Positions 9,333 through 17,295 of a stretch of 64,000 nt of DNA are shown here, one piece after another. The stretch's first letter is position 1. Each line of letters opens with the position of its first letter. This DNA comes from Candidatus Hydrogenedentota bacterium (GTDB lineage: Bacteria > Hydrogenedentota > Hydrogenedentia > Hydrogenedentales > SLHB01). A program made the translations under genes and the position numbers. The notes beneath the pieces were generated by a model. That model did no database searches and was not told the DNA's origin. It worked only from the letters and a program-made list of their open reading frames with translations. The stretch is taken from the NCBI GenBank assembly GCA_013359265.1, contig JABWCD010000024.1, forward strand, positions 1 through 64,000, in the 5' to 3' direction.

Positions 9333-10115
9333 ATGCGGATTCTGTTCATCGGCGACGTGGTCGCGGGCAGCGGCCGCGAGTGTGTGAGGGCCTTGTTGCC
9401 CGCGTTGCGCGAAGAGCAGCGGATTGATTTGGCGGTTGCGAACGGGGAAAATGCCGCGGGCGGTCTGGGGGCGACGCCGCAGGTTATTCGCGAACTGGTG
9501 AATTCCGGGGTCCAGGCGGTCACGATGGGCAACCATACGTGGCGCAAGAAGGAACTGCTGCCGGAAATCGATGCGTTACCGTTGGTTGTGCGGCCGGCGA
9601 ATTATCCCGCCGGCGTTCCGGGGCGCGGCAGTGTTGTTGTGGAACTGCCGGACGGACGCAGGGCGGGCATTGTGAGTTTGCTTGGCCGCGTATACATGGA
9701 GCCCTTCGACTGCCCGTTTGCGACGGGAAAGCGGGTGTGCGACGAATTGCGCGCGCAGACGCCGGTGGTGCTCGTCGATTTTCACGCGGAGGCGACGGCG
9801 GAGAAAGCCGCGATGGCGTGGCACCTTGACGGGGCGTGCACGGCGATTGTGGGCACGCACACGCACGTGCAGACCGCGGACGAACGCATCATGCCGAAGG
9901 GCACGGCGTTCATTACGGACGTTGGAATGACGGGGCCGCAGGATTCGGTTATCGGTCTTGACGCCGCGGAGAGTATTCGCAAGTTTACGACGGGTCTGCC
10001 GGGGAAGCATACGGTGGCGGAGGGGCGGCCCGCGCTGTGCGGCGTGATTATCGATGCGGACGATGCGAGCGGCAAGGCGAATACGATCGAGCGGGTGTAT
10101 AGAGAGAACGGATAG
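9333..10115 (+). CDS. ymdB: YmdB/TIGR00282-family metallophosphoesterase
   Basis: Protein of 260 aa in the YmdB family; in Bacillus this family is described as a 2',3'-cyclic-nucleotide phosphodiesterase affecting biofilm formation. Metal-binding motifs are visible in order: GDVVAGSGR near residue 7, ANGENAAGG near 35, GNHTWRKKE near 68, DFHAEATAEK near 150 and the GTHTHVQTADE block near 172. The family's usual length and its position right after rny support the call. No strong ribosome binding site precedes the ATG, so translational coupling to rny is likely. Confidence 0.93.
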   Translation: MRILFIGDVVAGSGRECVRALLPALREEQRIDLAVANGENAAGGLGATPQVIRELVNSGVQAVTMGNHTWRKKELLPEIDALPLVVRPANYPAGVPGRGSVVVELPDGRRAGIVSLLGRVYMEPFDCPFATGKRVCDELRAQTPVVLVDFHAEATAEKAAMAWHLDGACTAIVGTHTHVQTADERIMPKGTAFITDVGMTGPQDSVIGLDAAESIRKFTTGLPGKHTVAEGRPALCGVIIDADDASGKANTIERVYRENG

Positions 10116-10200
10116 CCATGCAACCTTGCGTGTCAGATTGGATTGAATACGGAGACTGACGGTTACGCGGACGCAAAGGACTAAAGGGACCCGAGGGACG

Positions 10201-10352
10201 CAGCGCGGCGTAGCGGTAACCAATGAGTTCGGTCAATCAATTTCAAATTTGAGATTTCAAAGAACTAACGCACTTAAGCCAATGAGCTTACGCGAGAAGT
10301 GCAAAATATCTTGGATATCTTTGGCAGAATCGATCTAACGAGGGCGTGTGCA
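10201..10352. repeat. Degenerate dispersed repeat, copy B (upstream of smc)
   Basis: Partner of 6774-6925, in the same orientation, about 3.4 kb apart, bracketing rny-ymdB. Shared words include GTCAATCAATTTC, GAGCTTACGCGAGA and GATATCTT-GGCAGAATCG. Differences are scattered, with a few small gaps, as expected for old copies. Confidence 0.65.
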
Positions 10353-10452
10353 CTCGCGAGGTATTTCAAGGGTAGTTGGCATTCTTTCCGGGGCGCCGGG
10401 AGACCGCGAAGTGGCAAAGCAACGCTTTTCCTTCCTTCGTCACGCGAAGCGG

Positions 10453-10508
10453 GTGACTTCGTCGGAGAAGTCACGGGCGCGTTACGAAGTGGAAACTCCG
10501 TAGCGAGT
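10453..10508. repeat. Two hairpins, the second a member of a dispersed hairpin family
   Basis: First hairpin: GTGACTTC (10453-10460) and GAAGTCAC (10467-10474), a perfect 8-bp stem. Second: GTTACGAAG-TGGAAA-CTCCGTAGC (about 10481-10504), one mismatch and one G-T pair, preceded by GGGCGC and followed by GAGT. The TGGAAA loop and flanks match elements at 30569-30631 and 62935-62995. Confidence 0.6.
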
Positions 10509-10511
10509 GAA

Positions 10512-10557
10512 GCGATTGCGATTACGAGCACGATTACGAGCACGAGCACGATGATTC
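10512..10557. repeat. Low-complexity ATTACGAGCACG tract
   Basis: Tandem-like words GATTGC, GATTAC and GAGCACG repeated over about 45 nt just before smc. Similar words occur at 7363-7440. Probably a by-product of replication slippage; no function evident. Confidence 0.6.
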
Positions 10558-10592
10558 GGGCCGACTCGTTGAGACAGGGTTGGTTGATATAG

Positions 10593-13500
10593 ATGTACTT
10601 CAAACAGCTTGAGCTGATTGGTTTCAAATCGTTCGCGGACCGGACGGTCGTGCGGCTCGAACCGGGTGTCACCGCGATTGTCGGTCCGAACGGTTGCGGC
10701 AAGAGCAACATACTGGATTCGCTGCGGTGGGTGTTGGGCGAACAGCGCGCAAAAGAGTTGCGCGGTTCGCACATGCAGGACGTGGTGTTCAACGGCAGCG
10801 AGAACCGGCATCCCGCGGGCATGGCGGAAGTGTCGGTGACGTTCGACAATTCCGATTCGGCGCTCCCCGTCGATTTTTCCGAGGTGCAGATTACGCGGCG
10901 CGTGTATCGCTCGGGCGAAAGCGAGTACTTCATCAACAAGGCCGCGTGCCGACTCAAGGACATCCACGAGATGTTCATGGACACGGGTATCGGCACGCAG
11001 GCGTATTCGATGGTGAGCCAGGGCAAGATGGACATGATTCTGTCGTCGAAGCCCGAAGACCGCCGCTATCTGTTCGAGGAAGCCGCGGGAATCATCAAAT
11101 ACAAGACGCGCAAGAAACTGGCGATCCGGCGTCTCGAATCGGCGGAACAAAATTTGTTGCGACTCGGCGACATCGTGAACGAGGTCGAACGCCAGATGCG
11201 TTCGCTCAAACGGCAAGTGAATGCGGCGATACGGTACCGGGAGTTGAGCGAGCAGTTGCGCGAGATCGAAATTCGCGCGGCGTGGCTCGAGTTCGTGCGG
11301 CTGACGGCGGAGATCGAGTCGTTGCGCGCTCAGTTTGCGGACGCGCGGGACCAGTACGAGGGCGTTTCGGCGCGGATTTCCACGTTGGAAGCGCGGCACG
11401 AGGAACTTGCGCTGCAGCGGCTCGAGGTCGAGCGTGTGCGCCTTGCGCGGCAGCAGGGTGTGTACGAGATCGAGTCCGAGATGGAGAAGATCGAGCGGCA
11501 GATCGCGTTGCACCGCCAGCAAATCGAATACGCGAAGAGCCGTTGCGACGAAGCGAGCACGGACCGGGACGAGCTTCTGGCGCGCGCGGCGTCGCTCGCG
11601 GCGCAGACGGCGCAGACAGACGAACGCGCCGTCGTCGCGCGCGCGGAGATCGACGCGTGCACAACGGCCATCGCGGACAAGAACGCCGCTCATGCGGCGG
11701 CGTCGGAACATGTAGCGGAGGCGGACGCGCGGCTCGAACAAATCCGCGCGCAGGTGACGGAGCGTGTCACGGACCGCGCGCGCACCCAGTCGGCGTTGGA
11801 GACGTTGGCGGAAAGCATCGCGAGTGTTGACGGACTGCTCGAGGCGTTGTACGAGAACCAGGACCGGCTGACGAAACGCCGCGAGGAACTGCTTTCCGTG
11901 CTCGAAACGGCGCGGCGTTCCGAATCGGAAAAGCTGGCGTCGTACGCGGAGCAGGATTCGCGGCGCGAACAGGCGGCCGCAACGCGGGCGGCGCACCAAA
12001 AGAGTTTGCAGGAAGTCGACGAGCGTTGGCGCGCGATGCGCGAGGAGAAGAGCAGCGTCGATGCGCGTTTGCGGTCGTTGCGCGAATTGCGCGACACGTA
12101 CGAGGGGTTTGCGTTTGGCGTGCGCGCGGTAATGAAGGCGCGCGACGCGGGCGAGCTGGACGGCATCGTCGGTCCCATCGGCGATTTGCTTTCGTCGGAC
12201 AAGGAATACGAGCGCGCGATCGAGGCGGCGCTTGGGGGCAACATCAACAACGTCGTCGCGGAAAACGCGGACAACGCGAAGCAGGCGATTGAATTTCTGA
12301 AGCGAAATACGGCGGGGCGGGTGACGTTCCTTCCGCTCGATACGATGCGCGGGGGCATGCGCGACGACAGCGATGCGCTCGAAGGCCAGCCGGGCGTAGT
12401 GGGCCCGGCGATTCGGTTCGTGCGCTATGAACCGCGCCTGCGGAGCGCCGTCGAATACCTTTTGCACAGCACGGTGATCGTCGAGACGCTGGATGATGCA
12501 ATCCGTATTACACGTGGCCGGGCACACCACCCGCGCCTCGTGACGCTGGACGGCGAAGTCGTGTCGTCCGCGGGCGCGGTTACCGGCGGCCGGACGAAGC
12601 ACGAGAGCCGCGGCCTGCTCGGGCGCAGCGCGGAAATCGCCGAACTCGAGGAACGCGCGCGTGCGATGGAACAGGACCTTGGCGGGCTTGTCGATCAGCG
12701 CAACGGCATCAACCAAGCGATTGCGGCGGCCTCGACCGAGATTGCGCAACTCGAATCGAACCTCAATACGTTGCGCAAGGAGATCAACGATCTCGGCGTC
12801 GATATCGCGCGGCAGAGCACGGAACTCGATAACGTGGTGGACGCCGCGCACGGCCTTGATCGCCAACGCGACGAACTGAGCTCGCGGCGCAACCAGTTCG
12901 AGGACCAGCGCAAGGAAGCGATGCAGCGCGCGGACACGATTCAAAGCGGCGACGAGGCGTTGCAGATTGAAATGTCGGACGCGCAGGAGGCGGCGTCAGC
13001 GGCGCGGGAAGCGTTGTCCGTGTTGGCGAGCGAGTTGGCGGACTTGCGCGTGCAGCAGGCGGCGTTGGCGCAGCGGCTCGAGGAAATCGAGCGCGATCGG
13101 CAGCGCGAGTCGCGCGACCGCGATCAGGCGCTTGCCGCGGCGGAGCAACGCGATCAGTTGATCGAGCAGTTGACGAAAGAACAGACGACGGTCGAAGCGG
13201 AGATCGCGCAGCAAATCGAGCGATCGAAGTCGCTTTCGGAATCGCGCGAGGAAGCGAGCAAGAAGGCCGTCGAAGCGCAGAACCAGTTGCAGACGTTGCT
13301 GGACGAAACCGAAGCGCTCGACAAGGAACTCAAGGAACAGCGCGAAATCGCGCGCGCGGCGCAGGCGGACGTCCACCGCATCGAGATGGGATTGCGGCAC
13401 GACGAAGACCGCGTGGGCTTTTTCCAGGAGCGGATCGCGAGCGAGTACGCGGTGTCGCTCGCCGCGCTCGAAGCGGAGCAGGTCGGCACGGACGATTACG

Positions 13501-14153
13501 ACGAAGAAACGCGCACGCAGATGGTCGCGGACATCCGCGGCAGGCTGCAGAAGATGGGCGATGTGAACCTCACGGCGATCGAGGAATACGAGGAGCTCGA
13601 GAAGCGGCACGCCTTTCTGCAAACGCAGATGCGCGATCTGAACCAGGCGCGGGAAGCGTTGCTGGGTGTCATCGAGCGCAGCGACAAGCGCATCCGCGAG
13701 ATGTTCATGGACACGTTCAACCGGATTGGCGAGAATTTCGGCCACTATTTCCGGCGCTTGTTCAACGGCGGTCAGGCGCGCGTGTACCTGATCGACGAGG
13801 ACGATCCGCTCGAAAGCGGCATCGAGATCGAAGCGCGGCCGCCGGGCAAGAAGCCGACGTCGATATCGTTGTTGTCAGGCGGCGAAAGCGCGATGACTGC
13901 CGTCGCGCTGCTGTTCAGTATTTTCAAGGCCAAACCGAGCCCGTTTTGCGTGCTGGACGAGGTGGACGCGCCGCTCGATGACGCGAACATCGGCCGCTTT
14001 CTGGGTTTGCTTGAAGAGTTCGTCGATCAGAGCCAGTTCGTGGTCATCACGCACAACAAGCAGACGATGGCGAAGGCGGACGCGCTCTACGGCGTCACGC
14101 AGCAGGAACGCGGCGTTTCACAACTGGTGAGCGTGAAGTTCGACGGGAAGTAG
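10593..14153 (+). CDS. smc: Chromosome segregation protein SMC
   Basis: ATPase that compacts and segregates chromosomes, normally with ScpA and ScpB (neither is in this window). Length 1186 aa is standard. The N-terminal head has the Walker A motif GPNGCGKSN near residue 32. Two long coiled coils flank a hinge at about 500-680, where GPIGDLLSSDKEYERAIEAA starts the hinge. The C-terminal head has the signature LLSGGESAMTAVALLF near 1093 and Walker B with FCVLDEVDAPLDDAN near 1118. The ATG at 10593 gives the canonical MYFKQLELIGFKSFAD start; no strong ribosome binding site is visible. It appears to be a single-gene unit. Confidence 0.97.
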   Translation: MYFKQLELIGFKSFADRTVVRLEPGVTAIVGPNGCGKSNILDSLRWVLGEQRAKELRGSHMQDVVFNGSENRHPAGMAEVSVTFDNSDSALPVDFSEVQITRRVYRSGESEYFINKAACRLKDIHEMFMDTGIGTQAYSMVSQGKMDMILSSKPEDRRYLFEEAAGIIKYKTRKKLAIRRLESAEQNLLRLGDIVNEVERQMRSLKRQVNAAIRYRELSEQLREIEIRAAWLEFVRLTAEIESLRAQFADARDQYEGVSARISTLEARHEELALQRLEVERVRLARQQGVYEIESEMEKIERQIALHRQQIEYAKSRCDEASTDRDELLARAASLAAQTAQTDERAVVARAEIDACTTAIADKNAAHAAASEHVAEADARLEQIRAQVTERVTDRARTQSALETLAESIASVDGLLEALYENQDRLTKRREELLSVLETARRSESEKLASYAEQDSRREQAAATRAAHQKSLQEVDERWRAMREEKSSVDARLRSLRELRDTYEGFAFGVRAVMKARDAGELDGIVGPIGDLLSSDKEYERAIEAALGGNINNVVAENADNAKQAIEFLKRNTAGRVTFLPLDTMRGGMRDDSDALEGQPGVVGPAIRFVRYEPRLRSAVEYLLHSTVIVETLDDAIRITRGRAHHPRLVTLDGEVVSSAGAVTGGRTKHESRGLLGRSAEIAELEERARAMEQDLGGLVDQRNGINQAIAAASTEIAQLESNLNTLRKEINDLGVDIARQSTELDNVVDAAHGLDRQRDELSSRRNQFEDQRKEAMQRADTIQSGDEALQIEMSDAQEAASAAREALSVLASELADLRVQQAALAQRLEEIERDRQRESRDRDQALAAAEQRDQLIEQLTKEQTTVEAEIAQQIERSKSLSESREEASKKAVEAQNQLQTLLDETEALDKELKEQREIARAAQADVHRIEMGLRHDEDRVGFFQERIASEYAVSLAALEAEQVGTDDYDEETRTQMVADIRGRLQKMGDVNLTAIEEYEELEKRHAFLQTQMRDLNQAREALLGVIERSDKRIREMFMDTFNRIGENFGHYFRRLFNGGQARVYLIDEDDPLESGIEIEARPPGKKPTSISLLSGGESAMTAVALLFSIFKAKPSPFCVLDEVDAPLDDANIGRFLGLLEEFVDQSQFVVITHNKQTMAKADALYGVTQQERGVSQLVSVKFDGK

Positions 14154-14263
14154 CATCGCGAAGCGGCATACGTTGAGACTTTCCTGGAAACGCCCATTGG
14201 TCGTTTGGTGTTGCGAACTCCTGAGGAATCGTAGAGAATTGAACGACAGCAGGAGTCTGGAAG

Positions 14264-14500
14264 ATGGCCGAGCGCATATCGATCGATCCGAATATATGTC
14301 ATGGAGAGGCGTGCGTGAAAGGTACGAGAATTCCGGTGCACCTCATTCTGCGTATGTTGGCGAACGGCGATACCGAAGCGGAACTCCTTACGGAGTATCC
14401 CTCCCTCACGCACGAAGACATTCTGGCCTGTCTGGATTACGGAGCGTCGTTGGCGGAGGAACAGATCACTCCGCTTGACGCACTGTCCGCGGGCGCATGA
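14264..14500 (+). CDS. DUF433-family antitoxin
   Basis: Small protein of 78 aa matching DUF433. This family is usually the antitoxin partner of DUF5615 PIN-like proteins and is expected to bind its own promoter with a helix-turn-helix. Recognisable features are the N-terminal ISIDPNICHGEACVKGTRIP block and a downstream YPSLTHEDILACLDYGA helix region. GGAGTCTGGAAG just upstream supplies the ribosome binding site. Its last codons overlap the next start (ATGA at 14497), showing tight coupling to the toxin-like gene. Confidence 0.88.
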   Translation: MAERISIDPNICHGEACVKGTRIPVHLILRMLANGDTEAELLTEYPSLTHEDILACLDYGASLAEEQITPLDALSAGA

Positions 14501-14856
14501 AACTGATCGTTGACGAGCACATTCCATTGATGACCGTTCGGGCGCTACGTGATTTGGGACACGACGTGCTGGACATTCGTGGAACCGAGCGGGAAGGACT
14601 GCCCGACACCGCTCTGTGGGCTCTCGCCCAAGGCGAGACACGTACACTGATTACGACGGACAAAGGGTTTTCGCAATACAGACAGTCCGCGCATTATGGA
14701 GTTCTAATTGTGAGGCTTCGGCGGCCGAACAGGCACAATATTCACTCGCGCATCATGCAGGCCATTAGCCAGTTCGGCGAAACGGAGTGGCCCAACCTGC
14801 TCGTCACGATGCGTGACGTGGCGCAGAGCGTTACCCGGAGCCGGGCAAGTTCCTGA
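14497..14856 (+). CDS. DUF5615 PIN-like toxin
   Basis: Protein of 119 aa in the DUF5615 (Mut7-C-like PIN) family, predicted RNase toxin of a type II toxin-antitoxin pair with the preceding DUF433 gene. Acidic residues expected in the active site are visible in KLIVDEHIP (D5-E6), GHDVLDIRGTE, and LITTDKGFSQYR. It overlaps the antitoxin gene by four bases. The function is assigned from family and context; no RNase activity can be deduced from sequence alone. Confidence 0.87.
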   Translation: MKLIVDEHIPLMTVRALRDLGHDVLDIRGTEREGLPDTALWALAQGETRTLITTDKGFSQYRQSAHYGVLIVRLRRPNRHNIHSRIMQAISQFGETEWPNLLVTMRDVAQSVTRSRASS

Positions 14857-14884
14857 ATCAACCAGGTATGCGAGGTGATCCACC

Positions 14885-15148
14885 GTGAGTAACATGATGG
14901 ACCGTCTGCATGAAATCCGGGCGGCGCCCGCTGAAGCAACCAGAGACTTGCGCCCGGAAGACTACGACCGTCCATTTCCTCGAAATGGCGTCCACTGCGA
15001 CGCGGAAATGCCGCAATCAGAACCCGGCGAAGGACCACCGTTGTATTGCGTTGTTGGCATCATTTCGGGCGAAGGCCGGAACACAAACGCGAGAGTCGTT
15101 AGCCCTCTTTGCCCAACCTGCGGCAAGACGACGATTTTCGAGTACTGA
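14885..15148 (+). CDS. Small hypothetical protein with a C-terminal CxxC
   Basis: Possible 87-aa protein. I do not recognise a family. The GTG start at 14885 has GAGGTGAT about 6 nt upstream, a reasonable ribosome binding site. The C-terminal end reads SPLCPTCGKTTIFEY, half of a zinc-ribbon-like motif, and C38 and C55 lie further upstream. It lies between the toxin-antitoxin pair and the glycosyltransferase gene and ends 37 nt before the latter. It could be a real small protein or a chance frame. Confidence 0.4.
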   Translation: MSNMMDRLHEIRAAPAEATRDLRPEDYDRPFPRNGVHCDAEMPQSEPGEGPPLYCVVGIISGEGRNTNARVVSPLCPTCGKTTIFEY

Positions 15149-15185
15149 TCTGCGCGGGTGCATCCCTCGCGCTGCCCAAGTTAGA

Positions 15186-16322
15186 ATGAACGTCCTCCAC
15201 CTTTTCAGCAACGCGAAGTTTACCGGGCCGGCGGAATTGGCGTTGAACCTTTGCGTCACGCTGCGGTCGCTTGGGGTGGGGGTAGACTTGGCGTTTCCGG
15301 CGTTGCCGACGGGGCGCGCGCACACGTTGCTTGATACGGCGCGGGCGCGGGGCATCGAACCCATCCTCGATTTACGCTTGAGCAAGCACGAGAATCCGGT
15401 AGTGAATTGGCTGGATGCGCGGGCGCTGGCGCGGTTTCTGGATAGGTCGCCGTACGACCTGATTCATTGCCATTTGGATAACGACCATCGTATCGCCCTG
15501 GCCGCGACCCGCGTTCGCGGTATCCCCGTGGTCCGGAGCAGTTACGAGGGTCTGGGACTGTCCAAGCCCCGGCGCCACCGGCCGCTACTCCGCCGGACGG
15601 CGCGGTTGTTCCAGCCGTCGCAGCGGGCGCTTCGGCACGACCATGAAACCTACGGGTATCCCCTGGGGTCTATGCAAGTAGTTTCAGGGGCTATAGATGT
15701 GGCGCGATTCGACCCTGCCCGTGAAGTACCCGATGGCCGGGGCAAGCTTGGAATTCCGGCGGGGGCGTTTGTTATCGGCATCGTGGCGCGTATGCAGACA
15801 CATAGACGATACGAGGACTTCTTCAGCGCGATGCGGCTGCTGACCGACGCGGGCGTTGATGCGCATGCTATAGTAGTGGGTCGCGGCACGAACCAGGAGT
15901 CCGTGGGGAAGGTCCCCGCGCGCCGCATTGGGCTGGGCGATCGGGTCCATTTTCCGGGTTACGTCAGCGGGGACGACTACGTTGGCGTGCTGGGCGCATT
16001 CGACACCAAGGTTTTTCTCGTTCCCGGAAGCGACGGAACATGCCGCGCAGTGCGCGAGGCCATGGCGATGGGAAAGCCCGCGGTCGTTTCCGAGCGCGGG
16101 ATGCTTCCCGAGATCGTAGCGGACGGTGTGGACGGATTCGTTTGCGACGGGTCGCCGGAGGCGCTGTACCGGGCGTTGAGCGCGCTGGCTACAGACAGGC
16201 CGCGCCGCGAGCGCATGAGCCGCGCCGCGCGGAACAAGGCGGTTTCGACGTTTTCGCTCGAGGCGCAGGCGCGCGCAGTGTTGACGGGCTATGAGGCCGT
16301 TCTCGAGGAACGGCGGGCGTAA
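15186..16322 (+). CDS. Glycosyltransferase, GT4-like
   Basis: Protein of 378 aa with the two-domain GT-B layout of family 4 glycosyltransferases. The N-terminal acceptor half starts MNVLHLFSNAKFTGPAELAL. The nucleotide-sugar half includes IGIVARMQTHRRYEDFFSAM and the FLVPGSDGTCRAVREAMAMG region, whose acidic/alanine motif fits the donor-binding EX7E zone, followed by GKPAVVSERGMLPEIV. The frame is open further upstream, but those residues do not look like glycosyltransferase, so I chose the ATG at 15186; its ribosome binding site is weak. It is the first gene of a probable three-gene operon with the hydrolase-like gene and the NRPS, so its acceptor may be the NRPS product. Confidence 0.87.
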   Translation: MNVLHLFSNAKFTGPAELALNLCVTLRSLGVGVDLAFPALPTGRAHTLLDTARARGIEPILDLRLSKHENPVVNWLDARALARFLDRSPYDLIHCHLDNDHRIALAATRVRGIPVVRSSYEGLGLSKPRRHRPLLRRTARLFQPSQRALRHDHETYGYPLGSMQVVSGAIDVARFDPAREVPDGRGKLGIPAGAFVIGIVARMQTHRRYEDFFSAMRLLTDAGVDAHAIVVGRGTNQESVGKVPARRIGLGDRVHFPGYVSGDDYVGVLGAFDTKVFLVPGSDGTCRAVREAMAMGKPAVVSERGMLPEIVADGVDGFVCDGSPEALYRALSALATDRPRRERMSRAARNKAVSTFSLEAQARAVLTGYEAVLEERRA

Positions 16323-16338
16323 TGTAAGGCGAATCGAC

Positions 16339-17295
16339 GTGTTCCTTCAGATCAAAGAGGTGCTCTTCCGAATTCTGACCAAGCTGTTCCTGCCGAGCCT
16401 TGCGCGGAACATGGAGCAGGAAGGGACGTTCCAGATGTTCGAGGGGGGGAGCGCGATTACCGACGAGAACGAGTACTTCCGCATCTACGACAACGGCGCG
16501 GACGTGACCATCTTCGTGTTTTCGGGAATGGACGTGCTCTTCGCGGGAGAACCGCGGTTCGAGTTTCGCAAGCAACTCGAGGGCATCGGGCACCCGACGA
16601 ACTTTGTGTTCATTCGCGAGTTGCGGCGGACGGCATACCACAATTCGCCCAGCGGCGAATCGGACGGCCTCGAGTACTACACGCGCAAGGTGGACGAACT
16701 GAAGCGGCAGTTGGGCGCGCGCGTGAACATCGCGATGGGCGCGTCGGGCGGCGGCAGCGCGGCGTTTTACTTTGGCACGCGGTGCGGTTTCGATCACGTG
16801 ATCGGGTTTAGCCCGGCGTTTCCCGAAACGGTATGGACGGGGCTGGGAAACCAACTGCGCGCAATTGCGGACTTAGGGCTGTTGTTCACGCGACCGCTCG
16901 ATTACTTCGAGGTCATTCTTGTAGCGCTGGCCGCGAATGTCATCAAACATACGCTGAACCGAACGATTCCGCCGGACCGCATGTGGGACGTGTACCCGCG
17001 TTATCGCGACGCGAACCCGCGGCCGACGGGCACGATCATTTACGGGGAGCGCTGCCGACCCGACGCGGCGCAGGCGGAAATCTGCAAGACGATAGCGGGA
17101 GTGCATCTGATGCCGCTCGCGACGGGCCGCCACAATGGCCCGGGATTCCTGAAGGAACGCGGCGAACTTGCGGACACGCTTACGAGCGAGATTCGAACGG
17201 TGCTGCGGCGTTTGGACGTGCCGCTGGCGCCGGCCCCTTCACTTCAGGACCGGCCCGTCGATTTGCAGTCTAGCCCGGTCCCCGTGACGGAGTGA
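16339..17295 (+). CDS. Alpha/beta-hydrolase-like protein
   Basis: Protein of 318 aa. The stretch IAMGASGGGSAAFYFGTRCG has the nucleophile elbow of alpha/beta hydrolases (G-x-S-x-G; S about residue 139), and the later GIHLMPLATGRHNGPGF-like region (read here as HLMPLATGRHNGPGF) offers the catalytic histidine. I chose GTG at 16339 because AAGG lies 10 nt upstream and the preceding gene ends at 16322. Its end overlaps the NRPS start (GTGA at 17292-17295), so the two are coupled. It may act as a hydrolase, acyltransferase or transfer partner for the NRPS product; the exact reaction is not deducible. Confidence 0.75.
   Translation: MFLQIKEVLFRILTKLFLPSLARNMEQEGTFQMFEGGSAITDENEYFRIYDNGADVTIFVFSGMDVLFAGEPRFEFRKQLEGIGHPTNFVFIRELRRTAYHNSPSGESDGLEYYTRKVDELKRQLGARVNIAMGASGGGSAAFYFGTRCGFDHVIGFSPAFPETVWTGLGNQLRAIADLGLLFTRPLDYFEVILVALAANVIKHTLNRTIPPDRMWDVYPRYRDANPRPTGTIIYGERCRPDAAQAEICKTIAGVHLMPLATGRHNGPGFLKERGELADTLTSEIRTVLRRLDVPLAPAPSLQDRPVDLQSSPVPVTE

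Larger units (their letters stand above)
10116..10592. other. Intergenic region between ymdB and smc, repeat-rich
   Basis: About 480 bp without a supported gene. It contains the second copy of the degenerate repeat (10201-10352), two hairpins (10453-10474 and about 10480-10504) and a low-complexity ATTACGAGCACG tract (10512-10557). A purine-rich stretch at about 10174-10200 (AAAGGACTAAAGGGACC) resembles one at 60004-60024. No clear smc promoter is visible. Confidence 0.6.

Noticed and set aside
7721-9547. 608-codon open frame on the minus strand across rny and the ymdB start
   Set aside because: It is a shadow of RNase Y. It shows Arg/His/Leu-rich composition without motifs, whereas the plus strand has complete KH and HD domains.
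10482-12944. 820-codon open frame antisense to smc
   Set aside because: Same reason: Arg-rich, no family motif, and fully overlapped by a canonical SMC protein.
14910-15185. N-terminal extension of the GT4-like glycosyltransferase
   Set aside because: The extra 92 residues look random and overlap the small frame at 14885; the family start MNVLHLFSN occurs at 15186.
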